A stretch of 64,000 nt of DNA from Dama dama. Its lineage: Eukaryota; Chordata; Mammalia; Artiodactyla; Cervidae. The DNA is taken from NCBI RefSeq assembly GCF_033118175.1, contig NC_083701.1, positions 11,303,501 through 11,367,500 of the forward strand, in the 5' to 3' direction. The notes under the pieces are model-generated. The model worked only from the letters and a program-made list of their open reading frames with translations, ran no database searches and had not been told where the DNA came from. The position numbers and the translations under genes were made by a program. Each line of letters begins with the position of its first letter. Within the stretch, counting starts at the first letter, position 1. Positions 1-11,205 of the stretch are shown piece after piece.

Positions 1-2008
1 TACCTGTGCCCGGTCCGTCATCGCTTTCCTCTGTCACTTTTTCACTTTTGCAAGTTCCTTAGGGGGTCAGCTCTGACTAGTCCAGCTCATCTGTCTTCTC
101 TCCAGCCACATCATCAGTTCCTGGGAAGCCCTTGGTCAAGCTGCCTTCCCTGGCCTAGTTAGTGCTGGCTAGAAGAAAAGTGTGGTCCCTTGCCATGGAA
201 CCTGGCTGTCTCTTTCCTGATCTTTGAGTTGGGGCTCTTTGAAGGTAGTTGAGACCACCACATGTAATCAGACACTATATACCAAGTCAGTGCCATGTTA
301 ATAAACGTGTTAAGTATTTTGGAGAATCGTTTTCTGTGTTTCCGTGTTACACAAAAATGGAAATATTCTCAAGGCAAAGGTTAACGATAACTTTTGGTTT
401 CAGGAGCTATTTTTTCCCTCTTGACACAAGACAGGCCTTTGGTTGGAATGTAACAGACTCTGTACAATGAGTCAAGACTCCCACTGGTTTGCATTTTTCA
501 TTAGCGTGTCATTCAAGGAAATCCTGGCTTTTTGGGTCATGGAACAGGCCTCTCTGTTTATCCTTCTGCAGAAGTTAAAAATGTGAAGTATTTAATAATA
601 CATCTGAAGATAAACTTGTATTTTGAGGTCTGTTCTCCTAGAGCCATTTGGGGGAATTGCAGTGGAGCCTTTTGTATAAATATTTTCAAAATTTTGTGAT
701 TGCCTTTATCTCAACAAGGATCATGGAAAAAGAGGCGTTCTTACAGTCTAAATATCAGTTGAAAGGATTTAAGAAGCTCAGAATTCCGACTCACATTCAA
801 AGACTACTTTCTTCATATTTAATAAAGTATTAATTTTCATCCCAAATGTTTACTGAAATGGACAATGAATAAACCTTCTGTACCCTATGTATGATCCTAC
901 ATGGACTTTTTTTTCTTTTAAAGCAACACTGGGAACATGACAATCTGTGACATGCATTTTGTTTTAATCACATGGTGATTGTTAGCTAATGAAAAAGTAT
1001 GCAAAGTTTATATTGTCCGTATCTAACAGTTACTTTTATTTTTGGAGTATACAGTCTTTTAGGTTTTTGCAGTAACTGTCAGATGCGGTTGTCTTTTCCT
1101 ATTATGCCTGGTAACCATATTTATTTATTCATTCCGCAATTGTTTGTTGTATGCACACAGTAGTAAGAATTGTGATAGTTGCTGAGAGTCAACTATGAGT
1201 AGTCGTGGAACTAAGAAAGAATGGAAAAATATGAAAGGGGAAGAGAAGGCGATGCCCTGACTATAATTATGCCCACTCCAGCATCTCCCCACCCAAGGTC
1301 CCCTGGCTGCCTCCACATATACCATTTACATGAACCTGTGAGATTTTATTGTGTGTCAGAGAGTCTTACTCCACATCAACTATTAATATATGGGCACTTT
1401 GGGTACTTCTGCCTGAGGAGTTACCAGCCTCTGATTCAGACCAAAGTATAGGTTTTCCTGGCAGTTTTTTTTCCACACAGTTAGAGATGCTCCAGGATCC
1501 TCCAAACCTACTCCACCCCCCACTGCTGGCATAGAACCCCATCCCAGGATTTCTCAAGCATCGCACCCCTCTACCCCTCTTTCTCCTGGTCCTTCTCAAG
1601 CTTACCTCCTGGAGGAAGGGTTGAATTTTATGCTGGTTTATCATTAACTAGGAGAAAGTGGCATAAAGGCAGGAATACCCTTGAGAATTTCTCAGGAAGA
1701 TTCTATGTTTGTGGCCAACACATCGACAGTCATACATTTTCCTTTCAGTATACTTTGTTCATTCGAGCACCAAATAAAGTGGTTGGCTTACATTTATGGG
1801 CTATAATGTCATGAGCACACTTATGCCCGCACACACACACACACAGACACACAGGTTTTATAAATGCCAGACTCAGTTGAAAGCTGCTGAGATCTTGGAA
1901 TAAGCAAGGCTGCAGAATCTGAGGGATTAGCAGATTCTGTAATATCTTCCTTGGTTTCCATGGCCTGGCCTCCTCACAGTGGGTTCGTGAGGGTAGAAGC
2001 GCACACGC
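1..2008. other. Intronic sequence without recognisable mobile element
   Basis: AT-rich intron. The only clear pattern is a short CA-rich run at about 1830-1855. The short open frames here have no recognisable protein content. Confidence 0.5.
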
Positions 2009-2130
2009 TTTTTTTTTTTTTGGTCATGCCGTGTGGTGTGTGGCGTCTTAGCTCTCTGACCAGCCATCAAACCTGCTCCCCGTGCAGTGGAAGCGCAGAG
2101 TGCTACCCACTGGACCGCCAGGGAAGTCCT
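2009..2130 (-). mobile_element. Short CHR-type tRNA-derived SINE, antisense
   Basis: A T-run followed by ggtcatgccgtgtgg, a tcaaacctgctcc block and the terminal ccgccagggaagtcc is the reverse complement of the short ruminant/cetacean SINE that begins gacttccctgg(t/c)ggtcc. It is about 120 bp, with the poly(A) end at the left. Confidence 0.75.
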
Positions 2131-2763
2131 GAAGCTCTGATACTTCTAACTAGTAATTCCTCTGCTACTCCCACATTTTGTGAATGCATGTAATTGAGTC
2201 ATAGTGGAGTATGTTTCTGCATGAGGTTCCTTGAGGAGTGCGAGACCCTACAGGATCTGGACATTTCCTGGAAGTGCTGTGTTTTATCTTGAGGGGAAAA
2301 AGCCACTTTGCCTTCATGCTCCATGATATAGTTTGTCTTAATGTAAAACTCTCTTTTCCCCCACAAATCTTCAGTGCCTTGGAGAGAGACTCCGTGCTCA
2401 TCCAGTTGGGGTGGGGGTGGGTCCCCCTGCCTCACCTCTGTTTATGCTCCAGTCCACTGTCAGGAGGAGACTGTGGGGTTCAGCACACAGAGACCCAGTG
2501 GGACCCCCTCAGAGGCCTGTTTGGCCCATGTTTCCTGCACCCACGGGGTTATCCCAGCGTCTGCTCTCACACCCACCATGTTTCCCAGCTGAGGACCACG
2601 GGTGCCATCCTGGGGCCAGTCTGGAACCCCATTCGCATCTTGGTAGAGGGAAAAGCCGCAGGAGTAGGGGACAGATGTGGGCTTATTCCTGGTGTGAACT
2701 TGAGCAAGCCGTTTAACGTCTCAGGATTACAGGGTTTGCCTTTGTTTTAAAGTAAAATGTGGC

Positions 2764-2865
2764 GGTGCTGCGCTTGCTGTGTCCGACTCGTTGCGACCCC
2801 ATGGACTGTAGCCCATGGCTCCTCTGTCCATGGGATTCTCCAGGCAAATATACTGGAGTGGGTTT
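2764..2865 (-). mobile_element. Bov-A SINE fragment, antisense
   Basis: It contains tgtccgactcgttgcgacccc, atggactgtagccc and ctgtccatgggattctccagg, the diagnostic Bov-A blocks in reverse orientation. It is truncated where L1 sequence begins at 2866. Confidence 0.8.
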
Positions 2866-3112
2866 GGGGATAAATTAGGAGTTTGGGACAAACATACACA
2901 CTACTCTAGATAAAATAGGTGAACAACCAGAACCTACTGAATAGCACAGGGAATTATACTCCTTATCTTATGATAACCTATTATGGAAAAGCATCTGAAA
3001 AAGAATATATGTACATATACATGTATAGCTGAATCACTTTGCTACACGCTTGAAACTAACACAACATTGTAAATTAACTATCCTTCAATTTAAAAAATAA
3101 AACTTTGGCAGT
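2866..3112 (+). mobile_element. Artiodactyl L1 LINE 3' end
   Basis: It runs from ggggataaattaggagtttggg through tagcacagggaa, aatcactttgctacac and gaaactaacacaacattgtaaa to an A-rich tail. This is the well-known artiodactyl L1 3' UTR. Only the last 250 bp or so are present. Confidence 0.75.
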
Positions 3113-3230
3113 ACAGAAAATATGTAATGTCTTCAAGTCTTCCCAGACTTTAAGGGGTGAGCTTTTTTGACTGTTAGAAATAGAGAAAAATGGCGGAAAC
3201 ATTTCTGGCACAGAGCTTTGCTGAACCTCA

Positions 3231-3441
3231 AGGCTTCCCTGGTGGCTCAGATGGTAAAGAATTCACCTGCAGTGCAGGAGAACCAGCTCGATCCCTGGGT
3301 CAGAAAGATCCCCTGGAGAAGGGAATGGCAGCCCTCTCCAGTATTCTTGCCTGGAGAATTCCTTGAATAGAGGAGTCTGGTGGGCTGCAGTCCATGGGAT
3401 CGCAAAGAGTTAGACATGACCGAGTGACTAACACACCTAGT
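3231..3441 (+). mobile_element. Bov-tA/Bov-A SINE with 9-bp TSD
   Basis: A tRNA-like head (ggcttccctggtggctcag) is followed by the Bov-A body (cccctggagaagggaatggc ... gcagtccatggga ... gagtgactaacac). The flanking repeat tgaacctca occurs at 3222-3230 and 3442-3450. Confidence 0.9.
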
Positions 3442-3450
3442 TGAACCTCA

Positions 3451-5124
3451 GCGAATGCACCGGAAGTAGACCAACACCTGCTCACCCTGAGCCCCTGCCC
3501 TCGGAGCCCAACGAGAGGGACAGCCCATTTGGAACAAAGAGTGGTCAGTGAATTGGCAGGAAGAGACTGTTACTACGGGGTCTATTCCTGTGGCAGAGGG
3601 CACACACTCTCCGATTTTACTGATGTAATTAAGTCATCATTACACTTGAGTGTAAAGACCTTTTAGTGTCACAAAAATACCAAGAAACACACCTACTGAC
3701 CGAAAAGGAAAATATGGATTCTTGGGTTTTTTCCTCTAACTGGACAACATATAAATGAACAATGTTGGTTGGCCTTTTTTCTTCCCTTTCAGATAAAAGG
3801 GAATTGTAACATATCCATTATTCATTATCCCAAAAATGTTTTGAGAAGAGCAGAGTCACTAGTTAAGGTATTTTTTATAGTAGAGCCAATGGCTAAGAGA
3901 TAAATGCAATTAATTTGAAAGCCTTAATATTTCTTAGGCCTGACCCAAGAAGTAGCCGAATACATACAACTCACTTGTCTTGGAACTCTTGCCCTGTGTA
4001 AGGTCCGCTGCACTCAGCTCTAATCCAGCCTTCCGTAATATTTTTCTCAGGTGAAGACGTGGTAATGCAAATATGTCCCACCCCGCCTCCCCATCCCTGT
4101 CCATTGTAAGAAACTAAAATGTGATGTGAGGCAATGTGGCATCACTAATTAGCAAGCAAGCATGACAAGATAATGATGGCTCGTTAGGTTCGACTTTAAA
4201 AACAGCACTTCTAATTTATGCTAATTTTGCCTGAAAATTTTTGTATAGTCATGGCCAGCCCAGAAGAGGCACTTTGTGCATCTGAGCCCTGCTTGGTTTC
4301 GTTTTGCCCCGCCCCATCTACTTCTTGGGTATTAGTGTCAGACTCAGAAAAGTCCGGAGGGCAGGGGAGACCTTGAATCCAGGGCAGTCCCCGTGTTGTC
4401 TCACAAAAGAGGTCTGGCAAGGGTTGAAAGTGAATTTTAAACATTTAAGCATCCACTTTGAGGTTTTCTTTCCATGGTGAGAAATCGTGAGAAATGGCTT
4501 CAGTTATTAGCTGGGTTGAAAGGAGACAAATTTAAAAGGAGTGGAAAACAGGAGAATGTTTGAAGCTCTTTGGGAACAAATAAAGACTTGGGGGAAAATC
4601 CCCAGGGAAAGTTCTCTGATATTTAGTAATCCCAAAGCATAGAGGAGGGAAAAAAATAAAAAACCCAGTTCATCTTAGTGCATGAGTCATCACTTCATTT
4701 CTCTAAATTACAGGCAGATTGTTAGTTCTTAAATCAACTCAGGTCATGAATTTTGTGAACCATACTCTGTGGGGAGAATTTTTTTTCTTTCTTCTTCTTC
4801 CTCCTAGCCTTCAAAACATTTTTTAAAAAAAATTTTCCATAAGTAAGTGGACAGATGCCCTTCCAGAATTTAATTTTGAAATTGATGGGGACAAATAAGG
4901 AAAATGTTCCCATATCAGTTAACCCCAAATTGGCAAAATTAAAGAAACGTGAGAATTGATGCAATGGCAGTTTTTGGTGCTTTTTTTTTTTTTTTTTTTT
5001 TTTCGGATGAAGAAATCAGATCAGTCAGCAATAATATGTATAGTATCTACCAGGAGAACCCAAAACCATTGGATTCAAATTACTTAATTCCAGGGAGTTA
5101 CATTCTCAGAACTAAAAATACTAG
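3451..5124. other. Intronic sequence, no mobile element recognised
   Basis: It includes a T-run of about 23 bases at 4981-5003, not followed by a SINE or LINE sequence that I recognise. No gene content is seen. Confidence 0.45.
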
Positions 5125-5295
5125 TTATTGAACCCCTGCTGTTTACCAAGCACTTGCTACATCCCTGATCTTCCCATGAATTCTGAAATAGGGTGATGTG
5201 GGTCTGAATCGAGAGGCATTAGAGGACTTGTCTATACGCAACAAAGCCATTCAGCGGCAAAGCCTGGAATCAGACCCAACTCACCTGGGCTCTGA
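5125..5295 (-). mobile_element. MIR SINE fragment, antisense
   Basis: The text 'ttattgaacccctgctgtttaccaagcacttgctacatc', followed by a diverged tail, matches the reverse-oriented end of the old mammalian MIR family by eye. It is strongly diverged. Confidence 0.5.
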
Positions 5296-5852
5296 TGTGT
5301 CTTATTTCTGTAAGGCTCACATGAAGCAATTGGGAAGTACCGAAGGGCCGACTCAAGTGGTACAATGCATCCCTGGGACTTGAGGAGGTGAAGGTGAGTG
5401 TCTGGGAGGACTTCACAGCTACAGTGACTGTGTAACTTATCCAGAATGAGACAAGGGTGAGGGTGGCTCTGTTGCTTGTTATGCCAAGGCAGTGGGTATA
5501 AACAGGCATTGTCCTTGGCAAACCTTCGTAAGGGAGGTGGACTGGCGGGATGGGCAGGTCAACAGTGACCTTCTCCTCCTGCATCCCAAGCATGCCCTGA
5601 TGCCTTCATCATGGAGCCATTGCCCAGAACACGGGCAGTGTAGAATTCATAGGACCCCTTGTGAGACCGGGGCCAGGCCTGAGTGACTGGCACAGACCTG
5701 GTGATTCAGTGGCAGCTGGAGACCATAGACTGGCCCTCCTCCTGATGGGCGTTCCTGGGGAAAGCTGCCTTCAGCTCCACCAAGGCATTTTAGAGGGAAG
5801 GTTGGACTTCGGAATTTTTATCTTAAATCTCCCAACTTTTAAAACTGACTCT

Positions 5853-5975
5853 ATGGCATCACCGACTCAATGGACATGAGTTTACGCTCCGGGAGTTGGT
5901 GATGGACAGGGAAGCCTGGCATGCTGTAGTCCATGGGGTCGCAAAGAGTCAGACACGACTGAGTGACTGAACTGA
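5853..5975 (+). mobile_element. BovB LINE 3' end fragment
   Basis: It reads atggcatcaccgactcaatgg, gggagttggtgatggacagg, then gtcgcaaagagtcagacacg and gagtgactgaactg. This is the 3' terminal segment of BovB (Bov-B/BDDF), severely 5'-truncated. Confidence 0.85.
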
Positions 5976-6312
5976 AGTTTAAAAAATGTGTGGAAGCTAT
6001 ATTCAGAAGTTTACAAATGATATTTTGCAAGTTGGATTTAGACTCTGAGCTACCTATTTGCCTTCTCTGATATAAATTAGAACAGATTTTTTTCTTGAAA
6101 TATTATGGTCCAAGTCTGTGTAGCCCAAAGTGTATCGTGTGGAGAACTAGTTCTGAAAGGATAGAGGCAGGAAGTGTGAGGCCAATGAGTTTGGGGAATA
6201 CTGTGTTAACCAAGTTAAAGAAACAGGAACCTCACGAACCTTTAGTAGATCCATGCTCTGTGGATCTTCAGAAGAGGGTACAGTGTGGAGTGTGTCCCAG
6301 GCCTGCTGGCTG

Positions 6313-7240
6313 CTGTTGTGTCGTTGTTGTGTCTCGAAGTCATGTCCATCTCTGTGACCCCATGAATATAGCCCATCAGGCTCCTCTGTCCTCCATTATC
6401 CCTCGGAATTTGCTCAAATTCATGTCCATCACATTGGCGATACTACCTGACCGTCTCATCCTCTGCCATCCCCTTCTCTTTTTGCCTTCAAATCTTCCCC
6501 AGCATCAGGGTCTTTTTCCAGTGAGTCAGCTCTTGGCATCAGGTGGCAAAAGTATTGGAGCTTTAGCATCAGTCCTTCCAATGAATATTCAGGGTTGATT
6601 TCCATTAGGATTGACTGGTTTGAGCTCCTTGCAGTCCAAGGGACTCTCAAGAGTCTTCTCCAGCACCATGATTCAAAAGCATCAATTCTTAGGCACTCAG
6701 CCTTTATGGTTCAACTCTCACATCCATACATGACTATTGGGAAAACCATAGCTTTGACTATAGGGACCTTTGTTGGCAAAGTGATGTCTCTGCTTTTTAA
6801 TATGCTGTCTAGGTTTGTCATAGCTTTTCTTCCAGAGAGCAAGCATGTTTTAATTTCATGGGTGCAGTCTCTGTCTGCAGTAATTTTGGAGTTGAAGAAG
6901 ATAAAATCTGTCACTGTTTCCATTGTTTCCATCTACTTGCCATGAAGTGATGGGACTGGATGCCATGATGTTAGTTTTTTGAATGTTGAGCTTCAAGCCA
7001 GCTTTATCACTCTCCTCTTTCACCCTCATCAAGAGACTCTTTAGTTCCTCTTCACTTTCTGCAATTAGAGTGGTATCACCTGAGGTTTTTTATATTTCTC
7101 TCAGCAGTCTTGATTCCAGCTTGTGATTCATCCAGCCCAGCATTTTGCATGATGTACTCTGCATGTAAGTTAAATAAGCAGGATGGCAATATACAGCCTT
7201 GACATACTCCTTTCCCAGTTTTGAACCAGTCTCCCCCTTT
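6313..7240 (-). mobile_element. BovB LINE, antisense, broken reverse transcriptase 3' part
   Basis: About 0.9 kb of BovB in reverse orientation. On the minus strand, 6711-6932 translates to the familiar BovB stretch with SKITADRDCTHEIK and NLDSILKSRDITLP ending VMYGCES. Another frame at 6456-6650 gives RVPWTARSSNQSIL and LEGLMLKLQYF, so the reading frame is broken between them. It encodes the C-terminal side of the reverse transcriptase region and has no endonuclease domain. It is a dead copy. Confidence 0.9.
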
Positions 7241-7404
7241 CTCGAAGCATTAATTGGACTAGTCGGGCATGACTTTTGGGAAATGCTGACCTAAGTGAGT
7301 AGTTTTCTGATTTAAGCATATTCTAACTACGTGAAAGCTCTAAAACCATGTGTTTCTCCGCACTTCTACCCATCAAACAAAAGCTTGTGAAATGAAATAA
7401 ATGT

Positions 7405-7499
7405 TCATCCTGAAGTACCATTCCTGCAGAGTTGAGCTGTGTGATAAACAGTCATCCTGAAGTACCATTCCCCCAAATCTGGGCTGTGTGAGACACCAG
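7405..7499. repeat. Imperfect 47-bp tandem duplication
   Basis: The block starting tcatcctgaagtaccattcc occurs at 7405 and again at 7452. The two copies share their first 20 bases and the later gctgtgtga segment. Neither matches a SINE or LINE that I know. Confidence 0.75.
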
Positions 7500-10321
7500 C
7501 TGAGCTGTATGTCACTGTTGTGGTATGATGGGGCCTGGGTTGGACCACTCGTGAGTTGATGGCGCACCTCGTCATTGGATGAGAAGGGCACTGTTGGTTC
7601 AGTTTCAAGAAGTGAAGTCATTTGGAGGACCTCTAGAGTACCTAGATAGTAAAATGTCACTCTGCACTGTACTAAGGGTCACGATAGCAGCCAGATTGTA
7701 TTTAAAAGGGATGGGGGGGAGCTTTCCTTGAGGGTGCCCATTATAGTTACTGCCCTGGGATCACTCAGGCTCCCCAAGAAGTGGCCTGTGAACATGTTGC
7801 TTTCCCAATCAATCAGCACAGACATTTGGAAAACATCTTTGTTTTTATGAAATTACTGTTAATAAGCTGATGCTTTCTTAGAGCCTTAGCACTTCAGTTT
7901 CTTGTTTGGTTTTTCCATTAGTATCCCTTTAATTTTATTCCCAGCAGCATATTAAAAAGTCATTCAAGGGAAATTTGTCCTCTCCCTTTACAAGATAACT
8001 CAGTCCGCAAAATGTGGTTTAATAAAAGCTTTGATATGTATTTATCAAGGAGAGTGAATATTTTTTCTCATTCCTGGCTTCAAGCTGTATTTCTTTTCTT
8101 AAACATTTTCTAAAATATACTACATACTTTGCCTCTGGGTAAATACATTTTTGTGGTGGCGTACTTATCCCCAAATGTCATATTATAGGGAAGCATTCAT
8201 GGTTCAAAACATTTTATATCCAGCTACCTAATAAACATGATTGGAGTAATCCTTCACGATCCCTGAGGTCAGAGACCCTCTCTGTATTCCCCGACTCTGG
8301 GATATTGTTCCCACCAGATGTTTGTCAAATGCATTCGTAGCCTGGAGATTGAAGTTGTTTTCCAAATGTTCCATAGATGCTTCTTCATTTCAGATAAGCT
8401 GGTTGTGAGTGTGGGAGGGTGTCATTTACATTACAAAAGGACGCTCTGATAAAGGCGACAACAAGACTGGAGGCCTGTTGAGGAAAGTCTCTGAAATGTT
8501 AACGTGTACATCTATGAGGATATAAGGTTTAATATCAAAGGTTTGATTTATAGAAAACTTCAACTCCCATAAACAGAAAGATTTACCTTTATGGAAACAG
8601 CTGCCAGTGGAGCATAATATTCATTTATAGTTCAGAGCAAATTCTGTTACCTCAGCCCTGTTTTCCTCAAGGAATATTGAATCAGCGGGCCCTGGGATCT
8701 ACGCACATTCTCCTTATAATAAGACTTCCGTCCGAACTGGCCATTCGGAGGGAGCTTTATTTGAAAGGGTGACTTAAGGAACAGTTATTTGGGTGGAGGG
8801 GGAGATGTTAGAATGGGGAGCATTCCACATTAGCCGCTGCCCCCTTTTAAGAGGCCTGCGCTTTTTGAGTTAACCACTATCCTAAATTGCACTCATTTAT
8901 AATTTGCAAGAGGATTAGTTAGATCTTTATGACATTTCTGGTATGTGACAGCTTTTTAGAAGTCAGAAACTTAAAGACCTTTTGTGAGTGTTGTGCCTTG
9001 GGGGCATGAGAGTTATTCAGATACTAAAAGATATCATTAGTGCCTGCTAGTACTTTATGAGCATGTTTAAAACATACACAACTTAAAATTATCCTTATTA
9101 AAAACAACTTGATTATTTGACAGCCATGCTGGAACGTTAAGTCTTAAATACCTTTATTTACAAAAAGTAAAAAAGCTGGCCATTAAGTTGGCTTTCAACG
9201 AGAGCAATGTGTAGATGATATGTGATATGTAGATGATATGTGAGAGTGATGGAATGCCAAAGTAGTCATGGCTGTGCTCGGCAGGAAAAATAAGCACCAG
9301 TATTTGCAGTATAGTATTAAGTGAAAAAAGCAGAATACAGGTTGCATGTAATGTCGATTAGTTACATAGAAATCATAAAACGTGAATTACGGTGGCAAAT
9401 CAAGAAAAAAGAAAATAGTGTTTTAGAGTTGCAGAATTAAAGTTTTGAATTTGTATTTCCAGTTTGCTCAGTATTACGTTAAAAACAAAAGCAGATTTTT
9501 CTGATGGTTTTCTTTTTGCCAGTAAACCTTTTTCCTGAGTGCCTTGTGGTAGGAAGCAGAAGACCAGGGAGAAGCATCCACTTTCACGCACTTTTAGCAG
9601 TAAATATACAGAACACTTGTGAACAGAGTCATTTTTTAACACTGTAGTCTGATTTGGGAGACTTGAGTCTTGAGACTCCTTTTATTACCCAGGTGAGTTT
9701 AGAAAAAATCCCCTGTTCTCTCTAGGCTCTCCCTGAGCTGTTATTTATTCCCTCAGGAAAGATTGTGATAATATTTGGGCAGCTGGAGAAATCAGATGCA
9801 AGATAGTAAAAGTGACAAACTATATAAAATAATGTTCTTTTATTTTGGAATCAACTTAGTACCCATTGCTGCCTTTCCAAGTTCTAAGCTAAGTTATTAG
9901 ATCAGTTAGCCCCACTCGTGAGAAACCCACCAGCATTTCTGGCAATATCGTTTTAAGCACTGAACAGTGCTGTCTTCTCTCCATGTGCAGACAGCCCCTG
10001 GGCCACATGGTTGTCCTCACTCCACGTTTCCCCACAGTTCCTACTTAAGAGAAGTAAAATCTTCATGTGCAGCGGTTTCCAAACTTCTATGCATCTCATT
10101 TGTAAAACCTTTTAAAGCGTGCATGCCATGTGCATGTACAGGTATATACATCTATACATACTCTTTTGTACTAATACTGTATAATTATCTAACATAAAAT
10201 AGTACAAGAGTTCTGTTTTTCCTCCCATATCAGAGTAGACACTCCCGTGTAGGGAGGTCACTGATCTAAAGAAATGGCCTGAGTGGAAGGTCTTACATCA
10301 GCCTCTCCCTTTTCTTTTCCT
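7500..10321. other. Repeat-poor intronic stretch
   Basis: About 2.8 kb with no SINE, LINE or DNA transposon that I can recognise, unlike the roughly 1 per kb elsewhere. The short element gtagatgatatgtgatatgtagatgatatgtg at 9211-9242 is a minor tandem repeat. No exon is seen. Confidence 0.5.
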
Positions 10322-10338
10322 TCTTTTTTTTTTTTTTT

Positions 10339-10618
10339 AAATAAAGTTTATTTATTTTTGGCTGTGCTGGATCTTCGTTGCTGCTCGGGCTTTTCTCAAG
10401 TGGCAGCGAGCAGGGGCTGCTCTCTCGTTGCGGAACATGGGCTTCTCATTGCGGTGGTTTCTCTTGTTGTGACTCTCTGGCTCCAGAGCACAGGCTCAGT
10501 AGTGTGGCACACGAGCTTGGTTGCTCCTCGGCATGTGGGATCTTCCCAGATCAGGGATCGTATCGGTATCTCCTACATCAACAGGAAGATTCTTTACCAC
10601 TGAACCACCAAGGAAGTT
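10339..10618 (-). mobile_element. Long CHR-type tRNA-derived SINE, antisense, near full length
   Basis: It starts with poly(T) and tttatttatttttggctgtgctgg, passes through ttcgttgctgctcggg, aacatgggcttctcattgcgg, cagagcacaggctc and gcatgtgggatcttccc, and ends accaccaaggaagtt. This is the roughly 280-bp CHR SINE in reverse. Confidence 0.85.
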
Positions 10619-10724
10619 TCTGTAGTAGCACCACCAACAATGTAAAAATTACTCTCGCTAACTACCTACCTCTTGGGAACCTTAGAAAAAATAAACCCAA
10701 GTATCCACACTTGCAAATTCTAGC

Positions 10725-10945
10725 TAACATTTGTTGATGTTGCTTCTGCTCCAAGCACTATTCTGAACACTTCATCTACATGGTTACTCAATCCACGTAA
10801 CTCTGCAAGGTGGTTCACCGGTGGGGAAGCTGCGGCACACCTGGATTAAGTAACTGGCCCAGATCATATAGTCAGTAAGTAGTGGAGCAGAATTTGACTC
10901 GAGGCCATCTGGCTTGAAATTCTGTCCTCTTAACCACCATGTTTC
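10725..10945 (-). mobile_element. MIR SINE, antisense, well preserved
   Basis: It reads ctgctccaagcactattctgaacac, then ggtggggaagctgcggcac, ttaagtaactggcccagatca and gtcctcttaaccacc. This is the reverse complement of most of a MIR element. Confidence 0.75.
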
Positions 10946-11000
10946 CCAGCACCTAGTCAGCAATCCCCACTTTAGAATAAATGATGTGATTAAGTCTAAA

Positions 11001-11196
11001 AGACCCTGATGCTGGGAAAGATTGAAGGCAGGAGGAGAAGGGGACAACAGAGGTAGAGATAGTTGGATGGCATCACCGACTCAATGGATGTGAGTTTGAG
11101 CAAGCTCCAGGAGATGTGAAGGACAGGGAAGCCTGGCGTGCTACAGGCCTTGGGGTCGCAAAGAGTTGGACACGACTGAGCGACTGAACAACAACA
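11001..11196 (+). mobile_element. BovB 3' end insertion with 9-bp TSD
   Basis: It reads gaccctgatgctgggaaagattg, ggaggagaaggggacaaca and tggatggcatcaccgactca, with the end gactgagcgactgaacaacaac. It is flanked by aagtctaaa at 10992-11000 and 11197-11205. This is a 5'-truncated LINE insertion with an ACAAC tail instead of poly(A), as is usual for BovB. Confidence 0.88.
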
Positions 11197-11205
11197 AAGT
11201 CTAAA

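Noticed and set aside
2238..2750. 170-codon open frame (+)
   Set aside because: No known protein pattern, overlapping alternative frames, no splice context; likely chance in GC-richer sequence.
3231..3300. tRNA-like heads of Bov-tA and CHR SINEs as tRNA genes
   Set aside because: They retain A/B-box-like text but no cloverleaf or mature tRNA ends; they are SINE promoters of tRNA origin.
4981..5003. Long T-run as the tail of a processed pseudogene
   Set aside because: No AATAAA complement, TSD or gene-like sequence follows it; the same applies to the T-run at 41799-41821.
6095..6598. 167-codon open frame (+)
   Set aside because: The second half lies antisense to the BovB LINE; the real coding sense is on the minus strand and broken.
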